This document shows, piece after piece, positions 37,650 through 47,306 of a stretch of 64,000 nucleotides of DNA. The position numbers and the translations under genes are program-made. The DNA lies in assembly GCF_030272695.1 (NCBI RefSeq), contig NZ_JARFYN010000008.1, forward strand, positions 124,001 through 188,000, given 5' to 3'. The stretch is from Martinezella calliandrae. GTDB taxonomy: Bacteria > Pseudomonadota > Alphaproteobacteria > Rhizobiales > Rhizobiaceae. Position 1 is the stretch's first letter. Each line of letters starts with the position of its first letter. Under the pieces are notes generated by a model, which saw nothing but the letters and a program-made list of their open reading frames with translations, was not told the DNA's origin and made no database searches.

Positions 37650-40600
37650 GTGATCCGAGGCGAAAAGGTTACATTCCGCAAAAAGGATCTCGTCTCGCTC
37701 GACCACCTGCCTTCGGCTCAGGTCGACGACCCTTTGATCGTCCATGTCCCCGAGCCTGTCCGTCGCAGTCGCTCGCATGTTTGGCATGTCTGCCGCATTA
37801 CCCTTGTCTTCACCGCCTTTCTTGCCGTGATGCTTGGCGCGGTCATCGCCACGATCGAGGGCGGCGTATTCGACCAGCCCTTGTCACAGAAGGCTGCGCT
37901 TGCGCTCGATCGAGCGATCGGCCCACGCTACAAGGCGGAAGTCGGTTCGACCGTGGTGCGTTTCACGCCCAGTCTGCGGCTTGAGCTTGAAGCCCGCGAC
38001 GTCAATGTAGTGGACCAGGAAAGCGGCAAGCATTTGTCGACGATGTCGGCGGTCAGCATGGTGCTCGATCCCCTGGCTCTTGTCGAAGGACGTGTCGAGG
38101 TTGCCTCTGTGGCGGCACAAGGCATCGCGCTCGACACATCGCTGCTGCCCCAGGGCGATCCCGTCGATCTGACGACGCTGCGTGTCGATGCGCTGCCGCA
38201 GGGGTTGGATTTAGCCTTCGACAATCTCGATTTCCTGCAGCGTTTCGTCGAGCGCGGCGGCACGAACTCGGTCAGAATTTCCGGATTTACCGTCAAGCTG
38301 GCGCGGCGGGAGGGCGATCCGATCTCGCTCGTGGTCGACAGTCTTACCTTCGAACGCAGTGGGCCGACGTCCTTACGTCTTTATGGACAGGTGGCGGTCA
38401 ACGGCTCCGTCGCGACGCTCGATGTGCACGCCGACCAGCAGGAGGCCGGCCGCAGCTCATCGCTGACCGCCAAGCTCACCAATCTTGACCTGAAGCCGCT
38501 GACGATGGCCTACGATCAGAACGGCACGCCGCGGCAAGGCATCATGAGTTTCGCCGGCATGACCGTTACTGCCGTTCGCGGCGGCGCCGGCAAGGATCCA
38601 AAGGTAAGTGCCTCCATCGATGTCCAGCCCGGCACGCTTTACATGGACCACGACGAGCAAGAGCTGACGCAGGCCAACATCAACTTCACCTATAACTTCG
38701 ATCATCAAACACTCGAGATCGCGCCGTCGAAAGCCCAATTCGTCGGCACGGTGGTGCCATTCTCCGGCGCACTAATCGATCTGGACCGGATCGACGCCAA
38801 TGCCGGCAAGGGTTTCGGCATCGACTTCCTGATCCACGGCGCCACGGCAGCGTCCTCACTCTCGGGCGAGCAGCCGGTCAGCTTCGACGGGCAGGCGACG
38901 GGCCGCTTCCTGGCGGCGACCAAGGAACTGCAATTAGACAATCTCGGCATCTCGACGCCGCTCGGTGCGTTGTTCGGCTCTCTGCATATGAAACTTGGCG
39001 ACAGTTCCCCTGAGATCAGCTTCGGCGGTCGTGCCGACAAGCTCGATACGGCCGCGATCAAACAGCTTTGGCCGTTCTGGATGGCTTCGAAGCCACGGAC
39101 CTGGGTGGAGAAGAACCTTTTCGGCGGTACGGTGACCAATGGGGCCATCTCGGTCTTCATTCCCGCCGGACGACTGGCGGTGGCAGCGCAGACTGGCAAA
39201 CTGCAACTTGGAAAGAACGAGCTGCATATCGCCTTCGATATCGAAAACGCCCGCCTCGACGTGCCGGGCGAGATTCCGCCGATCCGCGATACGAAAGCGC
39301 ATTTCGATCTGACGGGCCCGACGATGAGCGTCGATATCTTGAAGGGCACGTCCTATTTCCCGACGGGGCGTTCGATAACGCTGAGCGACAGTAATTTCTC
39401 CATTCCCTCGACCTACGACAAGCCGCTGATGGCCGAGCTAAAGCTGGACATAGCAGGCAGTGGCGATTCCATCGGCGAGTTATTGACTTACAAGCCCTTG
39501 CAGGTGCTGCAGCGAACCGAATTCAAGCCAGAGAATTTCAACGGCAAGATCGTCGCCAAGGTCGATGCCACCATCGGCCTGATCAGCGACCAGAAACCGC
39601 CGCCGCCGGTCTGGAAGGCGAACTTGCAGCTCGACGACGTCGATCTGCTAAAGCCGATGAACAATCGCAAGATCTCCAATCTGACCGGCGAAATCGATGC
39701 CGACCCACAATCCGTGCATTTGAATGCCCAGGTTCAGATCGATGGCATCCCCGCGCAGATCGATATGGTCGAGCCGACGGACGATAAGTCGTCAGCCAAA
39801 CGCAGCCGTGTGATCACCGCCACGCTGACCGATACCCAGCGCAATGCGGTCCTGCCCGGCCTCAAAGATATTATCGACGGTCCCATTAAGATTGAGCTCA
39901 CGCGCATCGATGACGATAGCCAGGGCGTCAAAGTCGACCTCGGCAAGGCGGCTCTGACCGTACCGTGGGTCGGCTGGTCAAAGGGCAGCGGCATTCCCGC
40001 CAGCGCCCAGTTCGAGGCCTCCGGGCCGGAAAGTCAGACAACACTCAAAGATTTCGTCCTTAAAGGCGATGGTTTTGGGGTCAGCGGCGATCTCGTCATC
40101 AACAGGGGCGGCCTGACGTCGGCAAGTTTCGATAGCGTCAAGCTTTCTGCGCTCGACGATTTCGCGCTGTCGGTCAAGCGCGGCAAAAGCGGTGGCTACG
40201 ACATCTCCGTTGCCGGAAGTTCCGTCGATCTGCGCCCGGTGCTGGCGCGGCTGAAAACATCGTCGAGCAACAAGGGCGACGATAGGGGTGATGGATCCGG
40301 CGCCGTGATCCACGCCAATCTCGACAAAGTTATCGGCTTCAACGATGAGACGATCAGCAATCTCAAGGGCGTGTATTCCATCGTCGGTAGCCGCATCATA
40401 GCAGCGGATTTTTCTGGCCTCACCCGCAGCGGCGAGGCTGTCGTCAGCCAGATGAGCAAGGGCGGAGACGGCGGCACCATTCGCATCACCAGTGGCGACG
40501 CCGGCGCCGTGGCGCGATTTGCTGACCTCTACAAGCACCTGAAAGGCGGCCTACTGAACTTGTCGCTGCGCTCCACGGGCCCGGATGCCTGGGACGGATC

Positions 40601-41066
40601 GCTCGATATCCGCAACTTTGCGATAATCGACGAAAAGAAGCTCTCGACCATCGTATCGACGCCGAGCGGCAGGAACGGCCAGAGCCTGAATTCCGCGGTC
40701 AAAGAGAATATCGACACGCGCTCGCAGAGTTTCGAGCGGGGCTTTGCGCGACTGGTACTGCGCAACGGGGCTCTCGCGGTAGAAAACGGTGTGGTCCGCG
40801 GTGTGCAGGTGGGCGCGACCTTCCAGGGCACGGTCAAGGACGCGAACGGCAATATGGACCTGACCGGCACCTTCATGCCCGCCTACGGTCTCAACCGGCT
40901 GTTCGCGGAGGTGCCAATCGTTGGTTTCATTCTCGGCAATGGCAGCGATCGCGGCTTGATCGGCATCACATTCAGGCTTACGGGTAATTTCGACAAGCCG
41001 AACCTGCAGATCAACCCGCTATCGATCATCGCGCCGGGCGTGTTCCGCCAGATCTTCGAATTTTAA
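37650..41066 (+). CDS. AsmA/YhdP-like DUF3971 protein
   Basis: A 1138-residue envelope protein starting at GTG 37650 with AAAGGGA upstream. It has a cytoplasmic start, one membrane helix (ITLVFTAFLAVMLGAVIATI, about residues 50-69) and then a very long repetitive beta-rich periplasmic region, closing with an AsmA-like C-terminal domain (NMDLTGTFMPAYGLNRLFAE, VPIVGFILGNG, FRLTGNFDKPNLQINPLS). The closing block is the DUF3971/YhdP type. Such AsmA-like proteins form hydrophobic bridges that carry phospholipid from the inner to the outer membrane. It is divergent from bcp with a 130-base shared promoter region. Confidence 0.9.
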   Translation: MIRGEKVTFRKKDLVSLDHLPSAQVDDPLIVHVPEPVRRSRSHVWHVCRITLVFTAFLAVMLGAVIATIEGGVFDQPLSQKAALALDRAIGPRYKAEVGSTVVRFTPSLRLELEARDVNVVDQESGKHLSTMSAVSMVLDPLALVEGRVEVASVAAQGIALDTSLLPQGDPVDLTTLRVDALPQGLDLAFDNLDFLQRFVERGGTNSVRISGFTVKLARREGDPISLVVDSLTFERSGPTSLRLYGQVAVNGSVATLDVHADQQEAGRSSSLTAKLTNLDLKPLTMAYDQNGTPRQGIMSFAGMTVTAVRGGAGKDPKVSASIDVQPGTLYMDHDEQELTQANINFTYNFDHQTLEIAPSKAQFVGTVVPFSGALIDLDRIDANAGKGFGIDFLIHGATAASSLSGEQPVSFDGQATGRFLAATKELQLDNLGISTPLGALFGSLHMKLGDSSPEISFGGRADKLDTAAIKQLWPFWMASKPRTWVEKNLFGGTVTNGAISVFIPAGRLAVAAQTGKLQLGKNELHIAFDIENARLDVPGEIPPIRDTKAHFDLTGPTMSVDILKGTSYFPTGRSITLSDSNFSIPSTYDKPLMAELKLDIAGSGDSIGELLTYKPLQVLQRTEFKPENFNGKIVAKVDATIGLISDQKPPPPVWKANLQLDDVDLLKPMNNRKISNLTGEIDADPQSVHLNAQVQIDGIPAQIDMVEPTDDKSSAKRSRVITATLTDTQRNAVLPGLKDIIDGPIKIELTRIDDDSQGVKVDLGKAALTVPWVGWSKGSGIPASAQFEASGPESQTTLKDFVLKGDGFGVSGDLVINRGGLTSASFDSVKLSALDDFALSVKRGKSGGYDISVAGSSVDLRPVLARLKTSSSNKGDDRGDGSGAVIHANLDKVIGFNDETISNLKGVYSIVGSRIIAADFSGLTRSGEAVVSQMSKGGDGGTIRITSGDAGAVARFADLYKHLKGGLLNLSLRSTGPDAWDGSLDIRNFAIIDEKKLSTIVSTPSGRNGQSLNSAVKENIDTRSQSFERGFARLVLRNGALAVENGVVRGVQVGATFQGTVKDANGNMDLTGTFMPAYGLNRLFAEVPIVGFILGNGSDRGLIGITFRLTGNFDKPNLQINPLSIIAPGVFRQIFEF

Positions 41067-41173
41067 GTTAGCACGGCCAGGTTTGGCAGAAATCGACTGC
41101 ACAATCATCGTCGCTCCGCTCTCGGTTCGATTTCGGCAGAGGCGCTGCGCATTTATTGCGTGGAGACGGCGGA

Positions 41174-41500
41174 TCATTTTTCACCCGCCAACCGCTCGCG
41201 TATGCGCTCCGGCCCACCGATCATGCGCCGGGCAAATGGCCGATCGGGATCCACAACCCGCCAAAACGGCGCCGTTCCGTCCTGACTGATCTGCACCAAG
41301 TGTTTCTGGACGGTTACCGGGCAACAGGCATCCGCCCCGTATTGTCTCGCGAGCACGCGTCTTATATCCCCAATGTCGGACAATTCGCCCGGAGGAGCGG
41401 CCCTTAGCGCCTCGACCACCATTTTCTCGGTCGGAATCAGCATGCTCTGCGTAAGGCTTCTGCCTTTGCGCCTTGTTTTGATCACCGGCAGTTCGTCCAT
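41174..41500 (-). CDS. Small protein resembling the MGMT DNA-binding domain without its cysteine
   Basis: A 108-residue protein. Residues 27-105 follow the pattern of the O6-methylguanine-DNA methyltransferase C-terminal domain: MVVEALRAAPPGELSDIGDI (as in the ...ALrrIPpGevtTYGdIA block), then PFWRVVDPD where the enzyme has PCHRVV, then IGGPERIRERLAGE. The methyl-accepting Cys is Phe here, as expected for an alkyltransferase-like protein that only binds DNA or for a different function on the same fold. GGAGGTGAG precedes the ATG. The family call is a likeness seen by eye. Confidence 0.6.
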   Translation of the reverse strand: MDELPVIKTRRKGRSLTQSMLIPTEKMVVEALRAAPPGELSDIGDIRRVLARQYGADACCPVTVQKHLVQISQDGTAPFWRVVDPDRPFARRMIGGPERIRERLAGEK

Positions 41501-41652
41501 GGCTCACCTCCAGAGTTGATCTTCAGAGAAGACGAATGAGAGGGTCGCGATCCGACATGACCGCGCATCAAATTGCCTGCGGCGTTGCAATTGCGTCAAT
41601 GCGGGTTGCCAAACGGCTAGAATCTCGCCGCGGCTGGTGCTGAAAGCGCAAA

Positions 41653-41677
41653 GAAGCCGGCGGGATGCGCCGGCTTC
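41653..41677 (-). terminator. Terminator of tyrS
   Basis: GAAGCCGGCG and CGCCGGCTTC are perfect 10-base arms around a GGATG loop, 26 bases after the tyrS stop. On the minus strand TTTGCGCTTT follows; on the plus strand a T-rich run follows as well. Confidence 0.8.
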
Positions 41678-41703
41678 TCTTCGTCTTTTTTCTTTTTCTC
41701 CGC

Positions 41704-42960
41704 TCAAGCCGCGGGGCGGATCAGGATGTGCTTTTTCTTGCCGAGCGACAGCTTGATGACGCCGTCAGAGGTCACTTCGCCGCTGCCGATCACCTTGCGT
41801 TCGTCGCTGATTGCTTGATCGTTGATGCGAACAGCGCCGCCTTGAACATGGCGGCGCGCTTCGCCGTTCGAGCCGGCGAGGCCCGCACGGACGATCAGCG
41901 ACAAAAGGCCGATGCCAACGTCGAGCTCGGAGGCGGGGACGTCGACGGACGGCAGGTTCTCGGAAAGGCCGCCTTCTTCGAAGGTCTTGCGCGCTGTCTC
42001 GGCGGCAAGTTCGGCGGCTTCGCGGCCATGCAGGATAGCTGTGACTTCCGTCGCCAGGACCTTCTTGACCTCGTTGATCTCCGAGCCCGCAAGCGCCGAA
42101 AGCCGGGCGATCTCATCCATCGGCAACGTTGTGTAGAGCTTCAGGAAGCGGGAGACGTCCGCGTCTTCGGTGTTGCGCCAGTACTGCCAGAAATCATAGG
42201 CCGAAAGCAAATCGGCGTTCAGCCAGACGGCACCGGAGGCCGACTTGCCCATCTTGGCGCCGGAAGCGGTGGTCAGCAGCGGCGAGGTGAGGGCAAAAAG
42301 CTGCGGCGTCCCCATGCGGTGACCAAGATCGATGCCGTTGACGATATTGCCCCATTGATCCGAACCACCCATCTGCAGGCGGCAATCGTAGCGCTTGGCC
42401 AGTTCGACGAAATCATAGGCCTGAAGGATCATATAGTTGAATTCGAGGAAGGACAGCGACTGCTCGCGGTCAAGCCTAGTCTTGACGCTATCGAAGGACA
42501 GCATGCGGTTGACCGAAAAGTGCCGGCCGACATCGCGCAGGAACTCGAGGTAATTGAGGGACCGGAGCCACTCGGCGTTGTTGATCATCAACGCATCTTT
42601 GGGGCCTTCGCCGTATGATAGGTAGTTCGAAAAGACGCGCTTGATCGAGGCGATGTTGCTTTCAATGGTATCGATCGTCATCAACTGCCGCGATTCCTCC
42701 TTGAAGGAGGGATCGCCGACCATGCCGGTACCGCCGCCCATCAGCGACACGGCGCGGTGGCCGGTCGCCTGCAGCCAATGCAGCATCATGATCTGGATCA
42801 GCGAGCCCGCATGCAGGCTCGGTGCCGTCGGATCGAAACCGATATAGGCCGTCACGGTTTCCTTGGCGAAGAGAGCGTCGAGACCGGCTTCATCGGAAAT
42901 CTGATGGATAAAGCCGCGCTCTTTAAGGGTGCGCAGGAAATCGGATTTGAACTCAGCCAT
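41704..42960 (-). CDS. tyrS: Tyrosyl-tRNA synthetase
   Basis: A 418-residue class I aminoacyl-tRNA synthetase. The HIGH-equivalent is in [14 protein letters not shown] (about residues 42-55), the KMSKS-equivalent in [11 protein letters not shown] (about 230); the tyrosine-binding loop [18 protein letters not shown] is in between, and an S4-like RNA-binding domain closes the protein ([28 protein letters not shown]). Length and motifs are those of the TyrS type of most bacteria. It is divergent from the pseudo-caspase gene. Confidence 0.97.
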   Translation of the reverse strand: MAEFKSDFLRTLKERGFIHQISDEAGLDALFAKETVTAYIGFDPTAPSLHAGSLIQIMMLHWLQATGHRAVSLMGGGTGMVGDPSFKEESRQLMTIDTIESNIASIKRVFSNYLSYGEGPKDALMINNAEWLRSLNYLEFLRDVGRHFSVNRMLSFDSVKTRLDREQSLSFLEFNYMILQAYDFVELAKRYDCRLQMGGSDQWGNIVNGIDLGHRMGTPQLFALTSPLLTTASGAKMGKSASGAVWLNADLLSAYDFWQYWRNTEDADVSRFLKLYTTLPMDEIARLSALAGSEINEVKKVLATEVTAILHGREAAELAAETARKTFEEGGLSENLPSVDVPASELDVGIGLLSLIVRAGLAGSNGEARRHVQGGAVRINDQAISDERKVIGSGEVTSDGVIKLSLGKKKHILIRPAA

Positions 42961-43245
42961 GATTTTGGTCTCTCGGGGCGCCGCATCACCAAAGGACGCG
43001 GCGAATTCGCTGTTGTTGGATGTCGTCGGGCGCCTTTAGCACCGATTTTCCGGCGCGTCATCATTTTGGTGGGACGCATAGCAAGTTTCGGCAGAAGCGG
43101 GATCTGTAAGCAGGCGCTTGTGGTCGCGAATAGGCCTTAACATCGCCCGGAGGCGGCCGAGAACCTGCCGCGCATTCGCCTAAATCGAATCCTAATATTC
43201 TATTCTGGGGTCGTGTATGCCGAGTATTGCGTGAAAGAAACAGGT

Positions 43246-45684
43246 ATGTCACCTCTGCTGTCGATAATGGGATCGTCATTCAGAAAGACGATCCGGGCAT
43301 TCTTTGCCATGATGTTGGTTTTGGCCGGTATCGCTGTTTCAAGTGCGGCCCAAGCCCAAGGTTCCCCCGAAAAGAGAATAGCGCTCGTGGTGGGCAATGC
43401 TGCCTATCAGACGGCCGCCTTGCCGACGTCAGCCAATGATGCCGGCCTGATTGCGCAAACGCTGCAGGCCGCCGGCTTCGATGTGATCGGCGCACGCGAC
43501 CTCGATCAGAACGGGTTGCGCGATGCGATGAGGGACTTTCTGACGAAAGCGAATGCGTCAGGTCCCAATACCGTCGTTTTCGTCTATCTGGCTGGCTACG
43601 GGGTGCAGTATCAGGGCGACAATTATTTCGTGCCTGTGGATGCGCAAATCGCCAATGCCACGGATGTCCCGCTCCAGGCCGTGCGGATGGGCGATTTCAC
43701 CAAATCGCTGGCCGCCCTCAACAATCGCGGCAGCATCGTCGTGCTCGATGCGGCAAGAGCCAATCCATTCGTGCAGTCCAATCAACCGCTGGCCAGCGGC
43801 CTGGCGTTGGTCGAGCCAGACGCCAATCAGCTGATCGCCTTCAATGCGGCACCCGGTACGGTCGCGCCGCAGGAGCCGGGCCCCTATGGTTCCTATGCGC
43901 ATGCGCTGGCGGAGATGATCCGTGCCGGCGGTCTGTCGCTCGGCGACGTGTTCGATCGGACACGCCTGCGGGTCAGCGATTTGACCAAGGGCGCGCAGAT
44001 TTCGTGGGATGCCTCGAAATTCAACAATGATTTCACCTTCTTCGATCGCGGCCCCAATGCGCCAGCCGCTCAGCTCTCCAGCTACGATAGTGCTGCAATC
44101 CGGACGAAGGCGATCCGCGAATTCAACGAGCGGGATGCCTATTTTGCCGCGCTCGACCGAGACACGATGGAGGGCTACGAAGACTTCCTCGCCGCCTATC
44201 CGCACGACGCCATGGCAAAGCGGGTGCGCGCCATCATTGCCGCCCGTCGCGAAGCTATTACCTGGCGCGAGACCTGGGCTGCGGACACGCCGGAGGCCTA
44301 TTGGTCCTATCTCAGACGTTATCCGCGCGGTCCCCATGTCTGGGATGCTCGCCGTCGCCTCGAACATTTCGAAGCGGCACTTGAGCCGCCGCAGTCGTTT
44401 ACCGTGATCGAATACGACGTGCCGCCACCGCCGCCGCCGGAAATCGTCTATGTCGAACGGCGTGACCTTTATTTCGATGATTCCGACTTCGGCTATGCGC
44501 CGCCGCCGCCCGTCGTCTTCCTGGCACCGCCGCCACCGGATTTCGTCGTGCTGGCGCCACCGCAGTATTCGGACGACATCTACGTTTTGCCGGCACCGGT
44601 CTTCGTTCCGGTTCAAGATTGGGTCGAGCCCCCACGCAATGTGGCGCCGCCCCAAAATGACATCATTTTCAACAACATCCACAACACGGTCGTCAACAAC
44701 AATACGACCGTCAACGAGAACGGCGCTGCACCGGCCGCACCTGCTGCGCCGGGACTGACGACGGGACAGAAGCTCGGCGCCGCCGCCGTCATCGCCGGCG
44801 CAGGTGCTGCGGCCCTGCATGTCGCCTTGCCGCCGTCGGTGCAGAAGAAGGCCGCGGTTCAGCAGAAGCAAAATCCAGCGCCAGCAGCAAGAACAGCGCC
44901 GGCAACCGGACCTGCGGTGGCGCCTTCGGTTCTGCCGCAGGGCGGGAACGCCGCTCATGCGCTTCCAGGTGCCAGCGGCCAGCCGCTGCCGCCGGCCGGC
45001 AAGCTGCCGAGCAATCAAGCAGCACCTCAGGCCAAACCGGCACAACCGCCTCAGGCAGCACCCAATGCCGCGCAAAATCCGGCCGTAGCTCCTCAACCTG
45101 CACAGCCAGCTGCAAATGCCAAAGCGCGCGCGATTCCCGGTTCGACAGGGCAACCGCTGCCGCCCGTCGGCAGCGCGCCTGCGGCGAAAGGTCAAAATCA
45201 GATTGCTCCAGCACCTCAGACCGCACCAAGCGTTCAGCGGAATACCGCTGTTGGCACGCCGAAGCCCAATGTTCGTGCCCAGACCGTGAAGCCGCCTGCG
45301 CCTGCTGCTGTCGCCAAGGTTCCGGCGAAACCCGCAGCGGTCAATAAGCCGCCGGTCAGCAACCAGCCTCCTGTCGCTGCCGCACCGCCACGCCAAGCCA
45401 ATCCGCCGGCTGCTCAACCAAAGCCGGCGCCGCGTGTTGCTGCACAGCCGAAGGCGCCGCCCGCTCCGAAGCCGCAGGCTCAACCGAGGCCGCAACCCCA
45501 ACCGCAGGCTCAACCGAGGCCGCAACCCCAACCGCAGGCTCAACCGAGGCCGCAACCACAGCCAAGGGTCATGCAGCAGCAGGTGAGACCGACGCCCGCG
45601 CCGCAGAAGCCTCCGGCTGCTCAGCCACAGAAACCTCCGCCAAAGAAGCCGTGCGGTGCTCCGGGCCAGCCTGCATGCAAATGA
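43246..45684 (+). CDS. Secreted caspase-fold protein with both catalytic residues replaced and a Pro/Gln-rich tail
   Basis: An 812-residue protein from ATG 43246; GTG 43213 is an alternative. A signal peptide (IRAFFAMMLVLAGIAVSSAAQA) is followed by a peptidase C14 p20 domain (about 43-250): RIALVVGNAAYQTAALPTSA, VYLAGYGVQYQGDNYFVPVD and VVLDAARANPF. Active family members have GHG and DACR at these places; here the His is Tyr118 (codon 43597) and the Cys is Ala170 (codon 43753). The middle holds short helical repeats (AYWSYLRRYPRGPHVWDARR) and a Pro-rich segment, the tail is Pro/Gln/Ala-rich with a tandem decapeptide. I infer a pseudoprotease with a scaffold role in the periplasm. Confidence 0.85.
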   Translation: MSPLLSIMGSSFRKTIRAFFAMMLVLAGIAVSSAAQAQGSPEKRIALVVGNAAYQTAALPTSANDAGLIAQTLQAAGFDVIGARDLDQNGLRDAMRDFLTKANASGPNTVVFVYLAGYGVQYQGDNYFVPVDAQIANATDVPLQAVRMGDFTKSLAALNNRGSIVVLDAARANPFVQSNQPLASGLALVEPDANQLIAFNAAPGTVAPQEPGPYGSYAHALAEMIRAGGLSLGDVFDRTRLRVSDLTKGAQISWDASKFNNDFTFFDRGPNAPAAQLSSYDSAAIRTKAIREFNERDAYFAALDRDTMEGYEDFLAAYPHDAMAKRVRAIIAARREAITWRETWAADTPEAYWSYLRRYPRGPHVWDARRRLEHFEAALEPPQSFTVIEYDVPPPPPPEIVYVERRDLYFDDSDFGYAPPPPVVFLAPPPPDFVVLAPPQYSDDIYVLPAPVFVPVQDWVEPPRNVAPPQNDIIFNNIHNTVVNNNTTVNENGAAPAAPAAPGLTTGQKLGAAAVIAGAGAAALHVALPPSVQKKAAVQQKQNPAPAARTAPATGPAVAPSVLPQGGNAAHALPGASGQPLPPAGKLPSNQAAPQAKPAQPPQAAPNAAQNPAVAPQPAQPAANAKARAIPGSTGQPLPPVGSAPAAKGQNQIAPAPQTAPSVQRNTAVGTPKPNVRAQTVKPPAPAAVAKVPAKPAAVNKPPVSNQPPVAAAPPRQANPPAAQPKPAPRVAAQPKAPPAPKPQAQPRPQPQPQAQPRPQPQPQAQPRPQPQPRVMQQQVRPTPAPQKPPAAQPQKPPPKKPCGAPGQPACK
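45471..45563 (+). repeat. Tandem 30-base repeat in the pseudo-caspase gene
   Basis: A 30-base unit starting CAACCGAGGCCGCAACCCCA at 45481 recurs exactly at 45511 and partly at 45541, coding for QPRPQPQPQA repeats. The perfect identity of the first two units shows recent duplication, so copy number is likely to vary between strains. Confidence 0.85.
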
Positions 45685-45707
45685 CCGATTATATCCGCCG
45701 ATGATCT

Positions 45708-45731
45708 GAAGGCCCGCTCCGGCGGGCCTTC
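45708..45731 (+). terminator. Terminator-like hairpin after the pseudo-caspase gene
   Basis: GAAGGCCCGC-TCCG-GCGGGCCTTC, 23 bases after the stop, is a strong GC stem without a real T-run. Confidence 0.6.
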
Positions 45732-45855
45732 GCTATCAGGATTGTCGCTCCGACGCGCTTGTTGAAATCACGCTGTGCGTTTGGCACTTATGCGAACCGG
45801 TACGGTCGCACGCTTGGCGCGTGCTTCAGATTTATCGAGAAAAACAGGCGGGCAA

Positions 45856-46374
45856 ATGAGCGACACCATCATACTTGAAACCCCGCGCCTCGTTCTGACG
45901 ATGTGGGACGAGCGTGATGCCGAAATGATCAGGCAGCTGCATTCGACGTTGGAAACGACGCGCTATCTTTCCGGTGCCGTCCCATGGACCCTGGAGAAGG
46001 CCGAGGAACGCCTGAAGACCTGGTTCGGCGAACAAGCGCGCGACGGCGTGACCAAATACAAGCTGCTCAGGCGCGACGACGGCCGTTTCATCGGCCGAGC
46101 TGGCTTTTCGCGGTTTGAGCAGGAGCGCGAACGCGGCGAATTCGAGCTTGGCTATTCCATCCGCCGGGAAGCCTGGGGAAACGGCTATGCGACCGAGATT
46201 GCAAGCGCGCTGGCGGAGTGGTTTTTCAAACGCGGCTTCGCCCGCCAGTTCATTGCCTTGACGCATCCGAGAAACGCCGCCTCGCAACGCGTTCTCCGCA
46301 AGATCGGTATGCAGCCGCGCGCCTCGATTTTGATCGACGGGATCGTATGTCCAAGTTTTCAGATGTCGCGCTAA
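45856..46374 (+). CDS. GNAT-family acetyltransferase (RimJ/RimL-like)
   Basis: A 172-residue N-acetyltransferase. LETPRLVLTMWDERDAEMIR is the usual RimL-type start; the acetyl-CoA loop appears as ELGYSIRREAWGNGYATEIA (the pattern Q/R-x-x-G-x-G/A is here R-x-x-W-G-N-G), then NAASQRVLRKIGMQ, the standard C-terminal motif B. Acceptor substrate cannot be predicted. GGCGGG precedes ATG 45856; the longer in-frame start is not supported. Confidence 0.88.
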   Translation: MSDTIILETPRLVLTMWDERDAEMIRQLHSTLETTRYLSGAVPWTLEKAEERLKTWFGEQARDGVTKYKLLRRDDGRFIGRAGFSRFEQERERGEFELGYSIRREAWGNGYATEIASALAEWFFKRGFARQFIALTHPRNAASQRVLRKIGMQPRASILIDGIVCPSFQMSR

Positions 46375-46538
46375 CCCATACCTTCGCCCGAACCGGGAGA
46401 AGGTGGAGCGAAGCTGCGGTTGAGGGGCGCCATTGAAAGATGAGAGGTCTCTTGGTGGTGCTCTCAGCCGCTCGCCGCGATGCGGCGAGCCTCCAAGCCG
46501 CCGTTCTTGCCACTTCTCCCCGAGGGAGAAGGGGATCT
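46375..46538. repeat. Mosaic palindromic intergenic repeat
   Basis: This spacer between convergent genes is made of short palindromes: GCTCGCCGC-GAT-GCGGCGAGC (46471-46491), CTTCTCCC-CGA-GGGAGAAG (46513-46531), and a GGGAGAAGGT segment near its left end that echoes the latter. The layout resembles the dispersed palindromic elements of rhizobial genomes; it may also stop transcription from both sides. Confidence 0.6.
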
Positions 46539-47216
46539 TCACCTGATCCGTTTGGCGGCCGGCTCCGGCACCAATTCACCGTTCAGGCGACGATCGAGAT
46601 AGTCCTCGCATTCGCCGAGTAGGGTTTCGACCTGGCCGTTGAAGAAGTGGTTGGCGCCGGGGACGATCCTGTGGGTGATGAGGATGCCCTTTTGCGTCTT
46701 CAGCTTTTCGACGAGGCCGTTGACGTCCTTTTCCGGGGCGACCTTGTCGGAATCACCGTTGATGATCAGGCCGGACGACGGGCAGGGCGCCAGGAAGGAG
46801 AAATCGTAGATGTTCGGCTGCGGGGCGATCGACATGAAACCTTCGATTTCCGGGCGGCGCATGAGAAGCTGCATGCCGATCCAGGCGCCGAAGGAATAGC
46901 CGGCAACCCAGCAGCTCTTGGAGTCCGGATGCAGGCTCTGCACCCAGTCGAGCGCCGAGGCCGCATCCGACAGCTCGCCGGCGCCATGGTCGAATTCGCC
47001 TTGGCTGCGGCCAATGCCACGGAAATTGAAGCGAAGCGTCGTAAAGCCGCGCTTCTGGAACATGTAGAAGAGTTGATAGACGACCTGATTGTTCATCGTG
47101 CCGCCAAACTGCGGATGGGGGTGCAGGATGATCGCGATCGGCGCGCTCTTTTCCTTGGAGGGTTGATAGCGGCCTTCAAGGCGGCCTGCGGGGCCGTTGA
47201 AAATAACTTCGGGCAT
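46539..47216 (-). CDS. Alpha/beta hydrolase
   Basis: A 225-residue hydrolase of the dienelactone-hydrolase-like COG2945 kind. HPHPQFGGTMNNQVV is the oxyanion region, FNFRGIGRSQGEFD a hallmark loop, GYSFGAW the nucleophile elbow (Ser near residue 107), NGDSDKVAP holds the acid and GANHFF the base His. Substrate unknown. ATG 47216 gives MPEVIFNGPAGRLEG, a normal start. It is divergent from the suf operon and shares its 230-base promoter region. Confidence 0.9.
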   Translation of the reverse strand: MPEVIFNGPAGRLEGRYQPSKEKSAPIAIILHPHPQFGGTMNNQVVYQLFYMFQKRGFTTLRFNFRGIGRSQGEFDHGAGELSDAASALDWVQSLHPDSKSCWVAGYSFGAWIGMQLLMRRPEIEGFMSIAPQPNIYDFSFLAPCPSSGLIINGDSDKVAPEKDVNGLVEKLKTQKGILITHRIVPGANHFFNGQVETLLGECEDYLDRRLNGELVPEPAAKRIR

Positions 47217-47306
47217 CGATACTCCGGCTCTTCTTTTTCTGCGTTCAAACCCGGTGGGACGCAGCAAGTTGACTTGACTAATGCGCTCATCTTTTCTAGA
47301 ACGCAG

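Noticed and set aside
43558..45555. A 665-codon open frame antisense to the pseudo-caspase gene
   Set aside because: Its product is Arg-rich and low-complexity, mirroring the Pro/Gln-rich sense strand; long antisense frames are expected in GC-rich DNA with this composition.
45471..45563. Regular short repeats considered as a CRISPR
   Set aside because: Units are directly adjacent without spacers and are in frame within a protein-coding tail.
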